From CAYILR01 sp964364175 (GTDB lineage: Bacteria; Bdellovibrionota; UBA1018): 46,847 nt of DNA. A program made the position numbers and the translations under genes. Shown here in pieces: positions 24,437-33,260 of the stretch. The stretch covers positions 1-46,847 of the forward strand of contig CAYILR010000036.1 of the NCBI GenBank assembly GCA_964364175.1, written 5' to 3'. Numbering within the stretch: position 1 is the first letter of the stretch; every line of letters starts with the position of its first letter. The notes under the pieces were generated by a model, which made no database searches, had not been told where the DNA came from, and saw only the letters and a list, made by a program, of their open reading frames with translations.

Positions 24437-25435
24437 ATGGCTATAGGCAAAAAAGCGTCCTGGCAGGCCCCGACCGGCTTTTTAAACGGCAAAACCGTGC
24501 TTATTACGGGCGGTACCGGCACGTTTGGCAGGGCTTTTATTAAGCGCCTGCTCGATGTTCCGGGCATTGCCAAGGTAATCGTACTGAGCCGCGACGAACT
24601 CAAGCAGTCGCAAATGGCCGCCGAAAACAAGGATGAGCGTTTGCGCTTTTTTATAGGAGACATCCGCGACTCCGACCGGCTTAAGCGCGCCTTCAGTGGT
24701 GTCGATATCGTCGTGCACGCGGCGGCGCTCAAGCGGGTAGAGTCTATCGAGTACAACCCGTTTGAGGCGATACAGACCAACGTCATCGGCAGTAAAAATG
24801 TGATAGAGGCGGCACTCGACTGCAATGTTTCAAAAGTGCTCCTGATTTCTTCCGACAAGGCGGTGGAGCCCATCAATCTTTATGGCGCTACCAAAATGTC
24901 CGCGGAAAAGCTTTTTATCGCCGCCAACGCATACGTGGGCAACCGCAACGCCGCCTTTAGCGTCGTGCGCTACGGCAACGTCATCGGCAGCCGCGGCTCG
25001 TTTGTCGAGCTTATCGAGCGGCAGAGGGAGAGCGGAGTCATTACCGTCACCGACAAACAGATGACGCGGTTTTGGATACGCATCGAGTCGGTCATGGATG
25101 TTGTGCTGGAGGCTCTCGCGCTCATGCAGGGCGGCGAGACCTTTGTCCCCAAGATGAAGAACATGCCCATCGTCGACATGGTCAAACTTCTCGCGCCTGA
25201 ATGTAAGATGCAGGTAATCGGCATGCGCCCGGGGGAGAAGCTCCACGAAATTTTACTGACCAAGTATGAGGCGCGCGAGGCGCGCGAACTGCCGCGCATG
25301 TTCGCCGTCCCCAACCGTGGAGGAGCCGATTGGCTGTTGCGCTACCGCTCTGTCCCCGGCGGCTTCCTGTATACTAGCGATAATAAAAAGTTCCTTCTTT
25401 CGCAAAAAGAAGCGAAGAAACTTTTTACGCGGTAA
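24437..25435 (+). CDS. UDP-N-acetylglucosamine 4,6-dehydratase, PseB/CapE-like
   Basis: A 332-residue extended SDR. GKTVLITGGTGTFGRAF (GxxGxxG at 25-31), FFIGDIRDSDRLKRAF, DIVVHAAALKRVESIEYNP, ISSDKAVEPINLYGATKMSA (Asp140-Lys141, Tyr149, Lys153) and VVRYGNVIGSRGSFVELI match the soluble PseB/FlaA1 group. These remove water across C4-C6 of UDP-GlcNAc, with inversion at C5 in PseB, to give the 4-keto-6-deoxy intermediate of pseudaminic acid and related sugars. LegB or CapE-type non-nonulosonate functions are alternatives that sequence reading cannot separate. It opens the operon behind the 24399 promoter and is followed 2 bases later by a Gfo/Idh gene. Confidence 0.9.
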   Translation: MAIGKKASWQAPTGFLNGKTVLITGGTGTFGRAFIKRLLDVPGIAKVIVLSRDELKQSQMAAENKDERLRFFIGDIRDSDRLKRAFSGVDIVVHAAALKRVESIEYNPFEAIQTNVIGSKNVIEAALDCNVSKVLLISSDKAVEPINLYGATKMSAEKLFIAANAYVGNRNAAFSVVRYGNVIGSRGSFVELIERQRESGVITVTDKQMTRFWIRIESVMDVVLEALALMQGGETFVPKMKNMPIVDMVKLLAPECKMQVIGMRPGEKLHEILLTKYEAREARELPRMFAVPNRGGADWLLRYRSVPGGFLYTSDNKKFLLSQKEAKKLFTR

Positions 25436-25437
25436 TC

Positions 25438-26427
25438 ATGCGCCGGACAAAAAAACTCAAGTATCGCGTCGCGGTCATAGGATGCGGCGCGGTCGGCGTG
25501 CTGTACGGGACGGAAAAGAAGCGCCCCACCTCCGCCTCGCATGCCGGAGCCGCCGTGTCTAACACAAAGACAGTGCTTGCGGCATTGGTTGATACCGATG
25601 CAAAGGCGCTCGCGCGGGCGGGGGAGCTTTTCCCCGGCGTAAAACGCTACGCTTCGGCCGGTGATTGTATTAAAAAAGAGAGTCCGGATATGGTGGTGAT
25701 TGCGACCCCGCCCTCAGCGCGTTTGGCATTGATAAAGCTTTGCGTACAACATACTGTCCGCGCGATTATATGCGAAAAGCCGCTGGCAAACACCGCGCGG
25801 GAGGCGCGGAGCATAGCGCGCGCCATTGCAAAAAGCCGCGCCCTGTTTGTGCTCAACTATCAGCGGCGCTTCTCGCCATTGTTTGAGCGCGTGCGCCGCG
25901 ACATCGCGTCGGGAGCGCTCGGGCGGGTAGAGCAGGTAACCTGTTATTATAGTAACGGGCTGTACAACAACGGCGGGCACGCGCTCGACGCGCTCCTGCA
26001 GTTGCTCGGAGAGGATATGGCCGTGAACTGGGCGCGCGTCAACAAAAACGCATCTCATCCGCCGGGCGACCCGTGCGTAGATGCCATGCTCGAGACAAAA
26101 AAAGGCGTCCGTATAGTACTGCAAAGCGTGGACCAAAAAGCATACGGCATATTTGATATCCGCCTATTGGGTACGCGCGGCGAGCGCGCGTTTACCGACT
26201 ACGGTTCGACCCTGATGGAGACCGCCGCGCGGACATCGGTGTTTGAGGGTGTCCGCCAGCTCGACCGCAGGCGCGCGCTGCAGCGGCGCGCCGATCCGCA
26301 AGGCACGCTTGCGTACGCCGTGGCGTGTCTGGAGCAAGGGACGCCGCCGGCAAGCGGCGTCAAGAACGGCGTACAGGTGATGGAGCTTTTGGAAAAGATA
26401 CAAACGTATGCGCAAAAAAATAAATAA
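25438..26427 (+). CDS. Gfo/Idh/MocA family oxidoreductase
   Basis: A 329-residue NAD(P)-dependent oxidoreductase: VAVIGCGAVGVLYG Rossmann motif near the N terminus, VVIATPPSARLALIKLC, ICEKPLANTAREA with the family EKP lysine, and LNYQRRFSPLFERVR. The second domain is the usual open-faced sheet. Family members oxidise or reduce sugar hydroxyls, including nucleotide sugars such as UDP-GlcNAcA (WlbA-type). Lying directly between the dehydratase and an aminotransferase, it could set up a keto group for transamination, or reduce a 4-keto group. It overlaps the next gene by 20 bases. Confidence 0.85.
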   Translation: MRRTKKLKYRVAVIGCGAVGVLYGTEKKRPTSASHAGAAVSNTKTVLAALVDTDAKALARAGELFPGVKRYASAGDCIKKESPDMVVIATPPSARLALIKLCVQHTVRAIICEKPLANTAREARSIARAIAKSRALFVLNYQRRFSPLFERVRRDIASGALGRVEQVTCYYSNGLYNNGGHALDALLQLLGEDMAVNWARVNKNASHPPGDPCVDAMLETKKGVRIVLQSVDQKAYGIFDIRLLGTRGERAFTDYGSTLMETAARTSVFEGVRQLDRRRALQRRADPQGTLAYAVACLEQGTPPASGVKNGVQVMELLEKIQTYAQKNK

Positions 26428-27655
26428 AAAAATAGCGTTTCCTCCGGTCTACACTATAGACCGCCGCGAGATAGCCGCGGTAGCCGCTGTGCTAAAAAGG
26501 GGTCCGCTTTCTGGGTTTGTGGGCGAGGCGGGCCAATGGTTTTTTGGCGGACCGGTAGTGCGGCGTTTTGAAAAGGCATTTTCTAAAAAATTTAAGGTAA
26601 GACACGCGGTCTCCTGTAACTCCGCGACCACGGCGCTCCACGCGGCGGTCGCGGCGCTCGGCATCGGGCCGGGCGACGAGGTTATCGTGCCGCCCTACAC
26701 CATGTCGGCCTCCGCGACCGCGGTCTTAATGAACGGCGCTGTGCCAATTTTTGCCGACATCGAGGCCGGCACGTTTTGTCTGGATCCGAAGTCGGTTGAA
26801 AAAAAGATAACCAAGCGCACCAGGGCGGTCATGATGGTCAACCTCTTTGGTCAGACGGGCGACATGGCCGCGCTTTTGAAGCTCGCAAAAAAACATACAT
26901 TTAAAATAATCGAGGATAACGCGCAGTCCGCCGGCGCTGCGTGGCGCGGGCGCTACACAGGCACGCTCGGCGACATCGGGGTCTTTAGTTTTAACGTGCA
27001 CAAGCAGATTCAGGCCGGAGAGGGCGGCGTGTTGGTAACCAACGACAAAAGGCTCGCCCTGCGCGCGCAGCTTGCGCGCAATCACGGCGAGTCGGTGGTG
27101 CGCGATATGCCCGGATACACCGGCGGGCCTATCTTCGGCAGCAACTACCGCATGACGGAGGTCACCGCCGCTATTGCGGAAGTACAACTCAGCAAGCTGG
27201 ACTTTTTAAACCGCAAGCGTGTCGCGCTGGCTGATAGGCTTACCAAAAAACTGCACGGCATACCCGGGCTTACGCTCCCGTACCTGCCAAAAGAGAATAC
27301 CCACGTCTATTACTCCTACATTATGAAGTTAGATGAGGCTAAGGCCGGCATCACGCGCGCGGCGTTGGTAAAAAAACTGCAAAAAAGGGGATTCCCTATC
27401 GGAGCGGGGTACGAGCGGCCGCTCTACTTATTGCCGCTGTTTCAAAAAAGGCAGGCGTTCAACAACACGCACTTTCCTTTCGACTACCAAGACATGAAGC
27501 AGGACTACTCGCGCGGCTCCTGCCCCGTGGTCGAGCGCATGCACTACCGCGAGCTTATCGGCACGGATGTCTGCCAGTATCCGTACACGAACGCGCACAT
27601 AGACGCCTTTGCCGCGGCGGTCAAAGAGGTGGTCGCGTCCGCACAAAAAAAATGA
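26408..27655 (+). CDS. DegT/DnrJ/EryC1/StrS sugar aminotransferase
   Basis: A 415-residue PLP enzyme with full family architecture: FEKAFSKKFKVRHAVSCNSA, GDEVIVPPYTMSASATAVL, IIEDNAQSAGAAWRGRY (Asp170), VFSFNVHKQIQAGEGGVLV (PLP Lys199) and NYRMTEVTAAIAEVQLSKLD. Such enzymes aminate a keto group of a nucleotide-linked deoxysugar using Glu or Gln. Following the dehydratase and Gfo/Idh genes, it could act on a 3-keto or 4-keto intermediate. The start at 26408 lies inside the upstream gene; its first residues are Lys-rich. Exact regio- and stereochemistry are not predictable. Confidence 0.88.
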   Translation: MRKKINKKIAFPPVYTIDRREIAAVAAVLKRGPLSGFVGEAGQWFFGGPVVRRFEKAFSKKFKVRHAVSCNSATTALHAAVAALGIGPGDEVIVPPYTMSASATAVLMNGAVPIFADIEAGTFCLDPKSVEKKITKRTRAVMMVNLFGQTGDMAALLKLAKKHTFKIIEDNAQSAGAAWRGRYTGTLGDIGVFSFNVHKQIQAGEGGVLVTNDKRLALRAQLARNHGESVVRDMPGYTGGPIFGSNYRMTEVTAAIAEVQLSKLDFLNRKRVALADRLTKKLHGIPGLTLPYLPKENTHVYYSYIMKLDEAKAGITRAALVKKLQKRGFPIGAGYERPLYLLPLFQKRQAFNNTHFPFDYQDMKQDYSRGSCPVVERMHYRELIGTDVCQYPYTNAHIDAFAAAVKEVVASAQKK

Positions 27656-28572
27656 ATGTACTTACCGCATGCCAAGATCCGGGTGGTTGTAACTCCATCG
27701 CGCCGGTCGCGGCCGCGCTCGCCGCACGGGGAGAGCGGGTGGGCAACACTATCGCGGACCCGGACATAGTACTGCTGGGCACCAGCGGCGGGCCGAGTAT
27801 AGAAAAGGAAGCAACGGTGCGCTGGCGGGGGGTTGTCCCCACGGTCGCGGTGTTGGACTTTTGGTCCAACTATTGGCAGAGGTTCTCCGGACCCGGTGGA
27901 AAAGATTTCAGGTACCTGCCGGACATGGTGTGCGTCATGGACGACATCGCGCGCGACGAGATGCTGGCGGAAGGCTTTCCTCCGGAGCGTCTTGCGGTAA
28001 CCGGCAATCCGCACTTTGACCACTTTGCCGACGGCGTCACACGCGAGGGCGAGGACCCGCGGCGCATACTCTTTATATCCCAACCAATACGATTGGACGG
28101 AGCCTTGCCTGGCTTTGTCGCCCCTGCGGTAGACGAGTACGCCCTGCTCGATGCCCTGCTCGCGGCTCTTCCGCCGGGACATATGCTTTCTATCCGCCTG
28201 CACCCACGCGACATCAGAGACAAATACGACCGCTATCTGAACAGTCGCGTAAGCGTCGCGCAAGAAGCCACACTCGAGGAAGCACTCTCGCATAGCGGGC
28301 TTGTGATAGGGCCGGCAACACCGGTCTTGATGCAGGCCGCCGCCGCGGGCAAAAAATCGCTGTGCTACGAGCCCGCGCTCGCCGGACCGGACACACTGGT
28401 CAGTAATCGCGCGGGTGTGACGGTTCGTATAGACTCGCCCCAAGCGCTCCAATCGGCGCTTGCGGCATACGCGGCAGGTGAGTGGCCGTTTAAAACCCGC
28501 CCCATGCGCGAGGTCTGGCCTGTGGGAGCCACCGGGCGCGTGGTCGACATTGTGCAATCGTTAGTGAAGTAG
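27652..28572 (+). CDS. GT-B-like protein of unknown function, surface-carbohydrate type
   Basis: A 306-residue protein with a glycine-rich N terminus (MNVLTACQDPGGCNSIAPVA), PDMVCVMDDIARDEMLAEGF, LAVTGNPHFDHFADG, MLSIRLHPRDIRDKYDRYL and IGPATPVLMQAAAAGKKSLC. The order of these blocks, with a late LHPR motif and a Gly-Pro-x-Thr-Pro loop, resembles the GT-B fold of capsule synthesis, CDP-glycerol transferase and UDP-GlcNAc-epimerase-like proteins. It sits between the two DegT genes, where a nucleotide-releasing step such as PseG/LegG would be useful, but I see no PseG signature. Function is not assigned. Confidence 0.5.
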   Translation: MNVLTACQDPGGCNSIAPVAAALAARGERVGNTIADPDIVLLGTSGGPSIEKEATVRWRGVVPTVAVLDFWSNYWQRFSGPGGKDFRYLPDMVCVMDDIARDEMLAEGFPPERLAVTGNPHFDHFADGVTREGEDPRRILFISQPIRLDGALPGFVAPAVDEYALLDALLAALPPGHMLSIRLHPRDIRDKYDRYLNSRVSVAQEATLEEALSHSGLVIGPATPVLMQAAAAGKKSLCYEPALAGPDTLVSNRAGVTVRIDSPQALQSALAAYAAGEWPFKTRPMREVWPVGATGRVVDIVQSLVK

Positions 28573-28585
28573 TACTACTATATTT

Positions 28586-29719
28586 ATGATTCCGTATTCG
28601 ACCCAGGATATAAATGCGGCCGATATCAAAGCGGTTGTTAAGACGCTTACATCCGGCTGGCTCACGCAGGGGCCGGCGGTGGAGCGGTTTGAAAAGGCGC
28701 TCGCCAAAGCGGCGGGGACCAAGTACGCGGTCGCGGTCAACTCCGGCACCGCGGCTCTGCATGCGGCGTACTTTGCCGCCGGCGTGAGGGAGGGCGATGA
28801 GGTTATCGTGCCGGCGCTTACCTTTGCCGCGACCGGCAACGCGGCGCTGTATCTTAGCGCCACGCCGGTGTTTGCGGATGTAGACTCCAAAACAGGGAAC
28901 ATGAGCCTCAGTGATGCGCGGAAAAAAATAACCAAAAAGACAAAGGCGCTGGTGCCGGTCGACTATGCCGGCCGCCCCGCCGGCCTTACCGCTTTTAAAA
29001 AGCTCGCGCGCAAGCACAAACTGGTCCTTATTTCCGACGCCGCGCAGAGCTTGGGTGCGACGTACCAAGGAAAACCCGCCGGCAGTTTTGCCGACATGAG
29101 TATCTACAGCTTCCATCCGGTCAAATCGATAACGACGGGCGAGGGCGGGGCGGTAGTGACTAATAATCCGGAGTATGCGCGCTTAGTTAAACTCTTTCGC
29201 AGCCACGGCATCACCAAAGACGCGGCGCATCTTAAAAATAAAAAGGAGGGCGGCTGGTATATGGAGCAACAGGTGCTCGGCTACAACTACCGCCTACCCG
29301 ACATCAACGCCGCGTTGGGCGAGAGCCAATTAAAGCGCCTGAAATCTTTTATTGCCAAGCGCCGCGCGGCGGCGAAGCGCTACGATGTTCTGCTTAAAAA
29401 TATTCCCGGTTTACTATTGCCGCCGCAGGATAACGCCACCGTAAAATCCGCCCGGCACCTCTATCCGGTGCGCATTGATGCGACAAAGCGCCGCGCCGTT
29501 TTTGACTACTTGCGCGCGCACGGCGTCGGCGCGCAGGTGCATCATATACCCGTGCATACGCATCCGCATTACCAAAAGCTCGGACACAAAAAAGGTTCCT
29601 GCCCCAGTGCGGAGCAGTATTACGCAACCGCCATTTCTATACCCCTGTTTGCTACCATAACCCCTAAACAACAGATGCAAGTCGTACGGACGTTAAAACA
29701 GGCGCTTTCAATACTATGA
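28586..29719 (+). CDS. DegT-family aminotransferase, PseC-like
   Basis: A 377-residue PLP aminotransferase. IPYSTQDINAADIKAVVK and LTSGWLTQGPAVERFE at the N terminus are close to PseC, the UDP-4-amino-4,6-dideoxy-N-acetyl-L-altrosamine transaminase of the pseudaminate route. Core motifs are AVNSGTAALHAAYFAAG, GDEVIVPALTFAATGNA, LISDAAQSLGATYQGK (Asp151), IYSFHPVKSITTGEGGAVV (PLP Lys180) and GYNYRLPDINAALGESQL. It would aminate C4 of the keto sugar made by the PseB-like enzyme about 4 kb upstream. Other 4-aminotransferases (PglE, LegC) remain possible. Its TGA overlaps the methyltransferase ATG. Confidence 0.87.
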   Translation: MIPYSTQDINAADIKAVVKTLTSGWLTQGPAVERFEKALAKAAGTKYAVAVNSGTAALHAAYFAAGVREGDEVIVPALTFAATGNAALYLSATPVFADVDSKTGNMSLSDARKKITKKTKALVPVDYAGRPAGLTAFKKLARKHKLVLISDAAQSLGATYQGKPAGSFADMSIYSFHPVKSITTGEGGAVVTNNPEYARLVKLFRSHGITKDAAHLKNKKEGGWYMEQQVLGYNYRLPDINAALGESQLKRLKSFIAKRRAAAKRYDVLLKNIPGLLLPPQDNATVKSARHLYPVRIDATKRRAVFDYLRAHGVGAQVHHIPVHTHPHYQKLGHKKGSCPSAEQYYATAISIPLFATITPKQQMQVVRTLKQALSIL

Positions 29720-30378
29720 AAAATCAAGACGACATCTTTTTAAAAAAAGAGGCCGACGCGTGGTATACGCGCAACGCACCTGATCTTACTCCAGAGGCTC
29801 GTGTCGATCGCAACGACTTTGTAAACAGACTTATCCGCAAGCACCGTCTTCATCCAAAACGGGTGCTAGACGTGGGAAGCAGCAACGGTTGGCGGCTCGA
29901 GGCCATGCGCCGCGAAAATCCGCGGGTAAAATACATTGGTATTGAGCCTTCGACCAAAGCAGTTTCCTCGGGTAGGAAGCATTATCCTAAAATTTTTCTC
30001 AAGCGTGGCGTAGCCGCGAAACTGCCGGTACGTGATGCGTCCGCCGACCTCGTGCTTGCGGTATTTGTCTTCCATTGGGTTTCGCGCGGCACACTGCTCC
30101 AGTCGGTCGCCGAGATAGACCGCGCATTGTGTGACGGCGGACACCTTATTATTGTCGACTTTTTGCCGAGAGTGCCGCGTAAAAATTCATACCACCACCG
30201 CCGCGGCGTCTTTACTTATAAAGCCGATTATGGCGCGTTGTTTGAGGCAAGCGGCAACTATTATTCCGTAGAGCGGTTATATACGCATGTCGCAGGCGGG
30301 CGCAAAGGGGACGACTTTCGCGCCGCCGCTACGCTGTATAAAAAGCAGGTCGGCGGCGGCTATCAAACGGGCAAATAG
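29716..30378 (+). CDS. Class I SAM-dependent methyltransferase
   Basis: A 220-residue methyltransferase: RVLDVGSSNGWRLEAM (motif I), YIGIEPSTKAVSSG (strand 2 Glu), AKLPVRDASADLVLAVFVFH and GGHLIIVDFLPRVPR (motif III region). The C-terminal third, with a YHHRRGVFTYKADYGALFEA block, resembles methyltransferases that lie beside nonulosonate and flagellin-glycan genes. It is coupled to the PseC-like gene by a 4-base overlap and precedes the class III aminotransferase by 4 bases. A sugar O- or N-methyl transfer is the likely role; the acceptor is unknown. Confidence 0.82.
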   Translation: MKNQDDIFLKKEADAWYTRNAPDLTPEARVDRNDFVNRLIRKHRLHPKRVLDVGSSNGWRLEAMRRENPRVKYIGIEPSTKAVSSGRKHYPKIFLKRGVAAKLPVRDASADLVLAVFVFHWVSRGTLLQSVAEIDRALCDGGHLIIVDFLPRVPRKNSYHHRRGVFTYKADYGALFEASGNYYSVERLYTHVAGGRKGDDFRAAATLYKKQVGGGYQTGK

Positions 30379-30382
30379 TAAT

Positions 30383-31699
30383 ATGAAAAAGAACACCGGA
30401 CAAAAATTGTGGCAAAAGGCCAAACGGCTTATACCGGGCGGGAACCAGCTCCTCAGCAAGCGCGCGGAGATGTTTGCCCCGGAGCAGTGGCCGGCGTATT
30501 ACTCCAAGGCTAAAGGCTGCGAGGTGTGGGACCTCGACGGCAATAAATACACCGACATGTGCATCATGGGAGTGGGGAGCTGCATCCTCGGCTACGCCGA
30601 CCCGGATGTAAACAAGGCGGTAAAAAAAGCGGTGGACCGAGGCTCCATGTCGACGCTCAATGCGCCGGAGGAGGTGGAGCTTGCCGAGCTTTTGATAAAA
30701 ATCCACCCGTGGGCGCAGATGGTGCGCTACGCGCGCACCGGCGGCGAGGCGATGGCGGTTGCCGAGCGCATCGCGCGCGCCCATACCGGCAAAGATATTA
30801 TCGCCTTTTGCGGCTATCACGGCTGGCACGACTGGTACCTGGCCACCAACCTCTCCGGCAAAGACGGGCTCAAAGAGCATTTGCTCGCCGGGCTGTTGCC
30901 CGCGGGTGTGCCCAAGGGTTTGCTCGGGACGGTACTGCCGTTCCATTACAACAAAATCGAAGAACTCGAAGCGATTGTAAAAAAAGCGGGCAAGAACTTG
31001 GCCGCGATAGTGATGGAGCCGATACACGGGATTGAGCCGGAACATGACTTTTTGCGGAAGGTCCGCCGCATCGCCGACAAAACCGGCGCGGTCCTTATTT
31101 TTGACGAGATAACCGTCGGCTTTAAGCTCGCGTACGGCGGCGCGCATCTCAATTACAAGGTCAATCCGGACATTGCGGTCTTTAGCAAAGCAATGAGCAA
31201 CGGCTATCCGATGGCGGCGATTATCGGCACGCGCAAAGTGATGGAGGCGGCGCAGGGCTCGTTTATATCGAGCACCTACTGGACCGAGTGCGTCGGCCCC
31301 GTAGCGGCGCTCGCGACCATCAGAAAATTTAAAAAGCTCAATGTGCCCAAGTATCTCCACCAAGCGGGTATGCGCGTGCGCCGCGGCTGGCTCGCCGCCG
31401 CTAAAAAGCACGGTCTTTCCATTACTATAGGCGGCGTGGTGCCTATCAGCAGTTTTGGTTTTGCTCACCAAGACGCGCAGGCGCTCAAGACGCTTTTCGT
31501 GCAGGAGATGCTCGACCGCGGATTTCTTGCCAGCAACTTGTATTTTGCCAGCATGGCGCATAAGACCTCGCATATTACAAAATATCTCCGCGCGGTCGAC
31601 GAAGTGTTCGCGATTCTCAAAAAAGCGATTGACTCAAAAACAATCTACAAGCGTCTCAAAGGCCCCGTAGCGCATACCGGCTTCGCCCGGCTCAATTAA
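30383..31699 (+). CDS. Class III aminotransferase, glutamate-1-semialdehyde aminomutase family
   Basis: A 438-residue PLP fold-I enzyme from ATG 30383. LIPGGNQLLSKRAEMFAPEQ, GSCILGYADPDVNKAV, RYARTGGEAMAVAERIARA (phosphate-binding loop), IVMEPIHGIEPEHDFL, LIFDEITVGFKLAYGG (Asp241) and VFSKAMSNGYPMAAIIG (PLP Lys269) all follow the GSA-aminomutase pattern. The context contains no haem genes and does contain SpsF and NeuB homologues, so a sugar-aldehyde or keto-sugar transaminase is more likely than tetrapyrrole synthesis. It is often seen, from general knowledge, beside SpsF, AKR and NeuB-type genes in surface-glycan loci. The next gene begins one base after its stop. Confidence 0.85.
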   Translation: MKKNTGQKLWQKAKRLIPGGNQLLSKRAEMFAPEQWPAYYSKAKGCEVWDLDGNKYTDMCIMGVGSCILGYADPDVNKAVKKAVDRGSMSTLNAPEEVELAELLIKIHPWAQMVRYARTGGEAMAVAERIARAHTGKDIIAFCGYHGWHDWYLATNLSGKDGLKEHLLAGLLPAGVPKGLLGTVLPFHYNKIEELEAIVKKAGKNLAAIVMEPIHGIEPEHDFLRKVRRIADKTGAVLIFDEITVGFKLAYGGAHLNYKVNPDIAVFSKAMSNGYPMAAIIGTRKVMEAAQGSFISSTYWTECVGPVAALATIRKFKKLNVPKYLHQAGMRVRRGWLAAAKKHGLSITIGGVVPISSFGFAHQDAQALKTLFVQEMLDRGFLASNLYFASMAHKTSHITKYLRAVDEVFAILKKAIDSKTIYKRLKGPVAHTGFARLN

Positions 31700-31700
31700 T

Positions 31701-33260
31701 ATGAAGGTGGTCGCGATTATCCAAGCGCGGACGGGCTCGACGCGGTTGCCGGGCAAGGTGTTGAAGCCTTTGCTGGGCGAGCCCCTGCTTGTGCGGATGC
31801 TGCATCGGGTCAAAGGCGCCAAGCGGGTTGACGCTATCGTGGTGGCGACCAGCGATAAGCCGCAGGACGACGGTATCGAGCGGGTGGCGCTGGTGGCGGG
31901 CGCGCGGGTATTCCGCGGGAGCGAGGATGATGTGCTCGACCGCGTATACCGTGCCGCCAAAGAGGCGGGGGCAGAGGTGGCAGTGTGTCTTACCGGTGAT
32001 TGCGTGCTCCACGATCCGCGGGTTATCGACGAAGCGGTCGGGCATTTTATCGCCGCCGGCGACCCGCTCGCGTACTCCGGCACGCCGCAAAACTATCCGG
32101 AGGGCCTCGACACCGACATTTTTTATATGAGCGCGCTTAAGGAGGCGGCGGCGCGGGCGCGCCTGCCCTCGGAGCGCGAGCACCTTGCGCAGTATTTTAA
32201 AAACCGCCCCGAACGGTTTCATGGGTTGCCGTGGAGCGTTGGAGCGCGCGACGACGCGGCGATGCATTGGTCGGTAGACACGCCGCAGGACTTTGCATTT
32301 GTGACAAAAGTATTCGAGCAGTTATATCCAACCAACCCGATGTTCGGCAAAGACGACATTCTCGCCCTGCTGGAGCGCCAGCCGGAACTGTTGGATATAA
32401 ACAAGGGCGGCACCGGGTATGAGGGGCTTGCCAAGACAAAGAAAAAGGATGAGGAGTGGAAGCGGACCATAAAAAAGTTAGTGCTTGGCACGGTCGAGCT
32501 CGGCTTGGAGTACGGAATCGACAGGCAAGCGCGGCCGGCGCAAGACGAAGCGTTTGCTATTTTGGACGCGGCGCGCGCGGCGGGCATCGATACGTTTGAT
32601 ACGGCGTCCTCCTACGGCAATGCCGAGGAGATACTGGGTGAGTGGATTGCGGCCCGCGATTGCGCGGACAAGGTCAACCTAATTTCCAAAGGGTCCGGTC
32701 GCGCGGACATAGAGCAGTCACTGCGGCGTTTGGGGCTGAAAGTATTAGACGGGTATTTGTTGCACAACAGTAAAGGCTCGTTTGCGGAGCTGCAGGAGGC
32801 GAAGCGCGATGGGTTGGTAAAGCATATCGGAGCATCGGTGTATAAACCGGAAGAGGTGCGTGGCGAATTTGAGTACGTGCAAGCCCCGTACAACGCACTG
32901 GATAGGCGGTTTGAGAAGGCGCAGGACACGGTGGTGTTTGCCCGCAGTCCGTTTTTGCAGGGGCTTTTGTTGATGAGTCCGGCTGATGTGCCGCCGCACC
33001 TACTGCACGCGCGGCCATATCTGGAACAATTTATAGCTATCGCAAACCACTATAAACTGTCGCAACTGCAGGCGTCTTTATTGTTTGCCCTGCACGGCAA
33101 TGCGCAGTATGTCGTTTTTGGCGTTAAGCGGTTGGCTCAGCTTGAAGAGATACTGGAAGCCGCAAAGACGCCGGTGCCCGATGGTTTTATTGACGCCGTG
33201 CGCGCGGGCATACAAAATGTTGATGAGGCGGTGATAAACCCAAGTGTATGGAAACGATAA
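31701..33260 (+). CDS. SpsF-type cytidylyltransferase fused to an aldo/keto reductase
   Basis: A 519-residue two-domain protein. Residues 1-230 form an SpsF/CMP-NeuAc-synthetase-like nucleotidyltransferase: VAIIQARTGSTRLPGKVLKP (CTP-binding loop), VVATSDKPQDDGIE, FRGSEDDVLDRVYRAA and LTGDCVLHDPRVIDE. A Lys-rich linker (about 235-262) leads to an AKR TIM barrel: VLGTVELGLEYGID, GIDTFDTASSYGNAEEILGE, NLISKGSG and DGYLLHNSKGS. These supply the full catalytic tetrad Asp300, Tyr305, Lys330 and His355. In related loci the two activities are usually adjacent separate genes. Predicted roles are CMP activation of an acidic sugar and a carbonyl/alcohol interconversion of its precursor. It overlaps the DUF218 gene by 13 bases. 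Confidence 0.87.
   Translation: MKVVAIIQARTGSTRLPGKVLKPLLGEPLLVRMLHRVKGAKRVDAIVVATSDKPQDDGIERVALVAGARVFRGSEDDVLDRVYRAAKEAGAEVAVCLTGDCVLHDPRVIDEAVGHFIAAGDPLAYSGTPQNYPEGLDTDIFYMSALKEAAARARLPSEREHLAQYFKNRPERFHGLPWSVGARDDAAMHWSVDTPQDFAFVTKVFEQLYPTNPMFGKDDILALLERQPELLDINKGGTGYEGLAKTKKKDEEWKRTIKKLVLGTVELGLEYGIDRQARPAQDEAFAILDAARAAGIDTFDTASSYGNAEEILGEWIAARDCADKVNLISKGSGRADIEQSLRRLGLKVLDGYLLHNSKGSFAELQEAKRDGLVKHIGASVYKPEEVRGEFEYVQAPYNALDRRFEKAQDTVVFARSPFLQGLLLMSPADVPPHLLHARPYLEQFIAIANHYKLSQLQASLLFALHGNAQYVVFGVKRLAQLEEILEAAKTPVPDGFIDAVRAGIQNVDEAVINPSVWKR

Noticed and set aside
27544..28557. Minus-strand open frame of 337 codons
   Set aside because: Antisense to the GT-B-like gene; composition is that of a shadow frame with no start context.
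30287..30382. Extended N terminus for the class III aminotransferase
   Set aside because: It overlaps the methyltransferase end, and the extra residues do not resemble the family; ATG 30383 fits.
30329..31573. Long minus-strand open frame (414 codons) opposite the class III aminotransferase
   Set aside because: It is a GC-rich shadow of a gene with clear PLP motifs; its translation shows no domain and is Arg/His-rich.
31701..33260. Sequencing frameshift creating the SpsF-AKR fusion
   Set aside because: One frame holds both complete domains and a linker; no motif is split and no stop is nearby in that frame.
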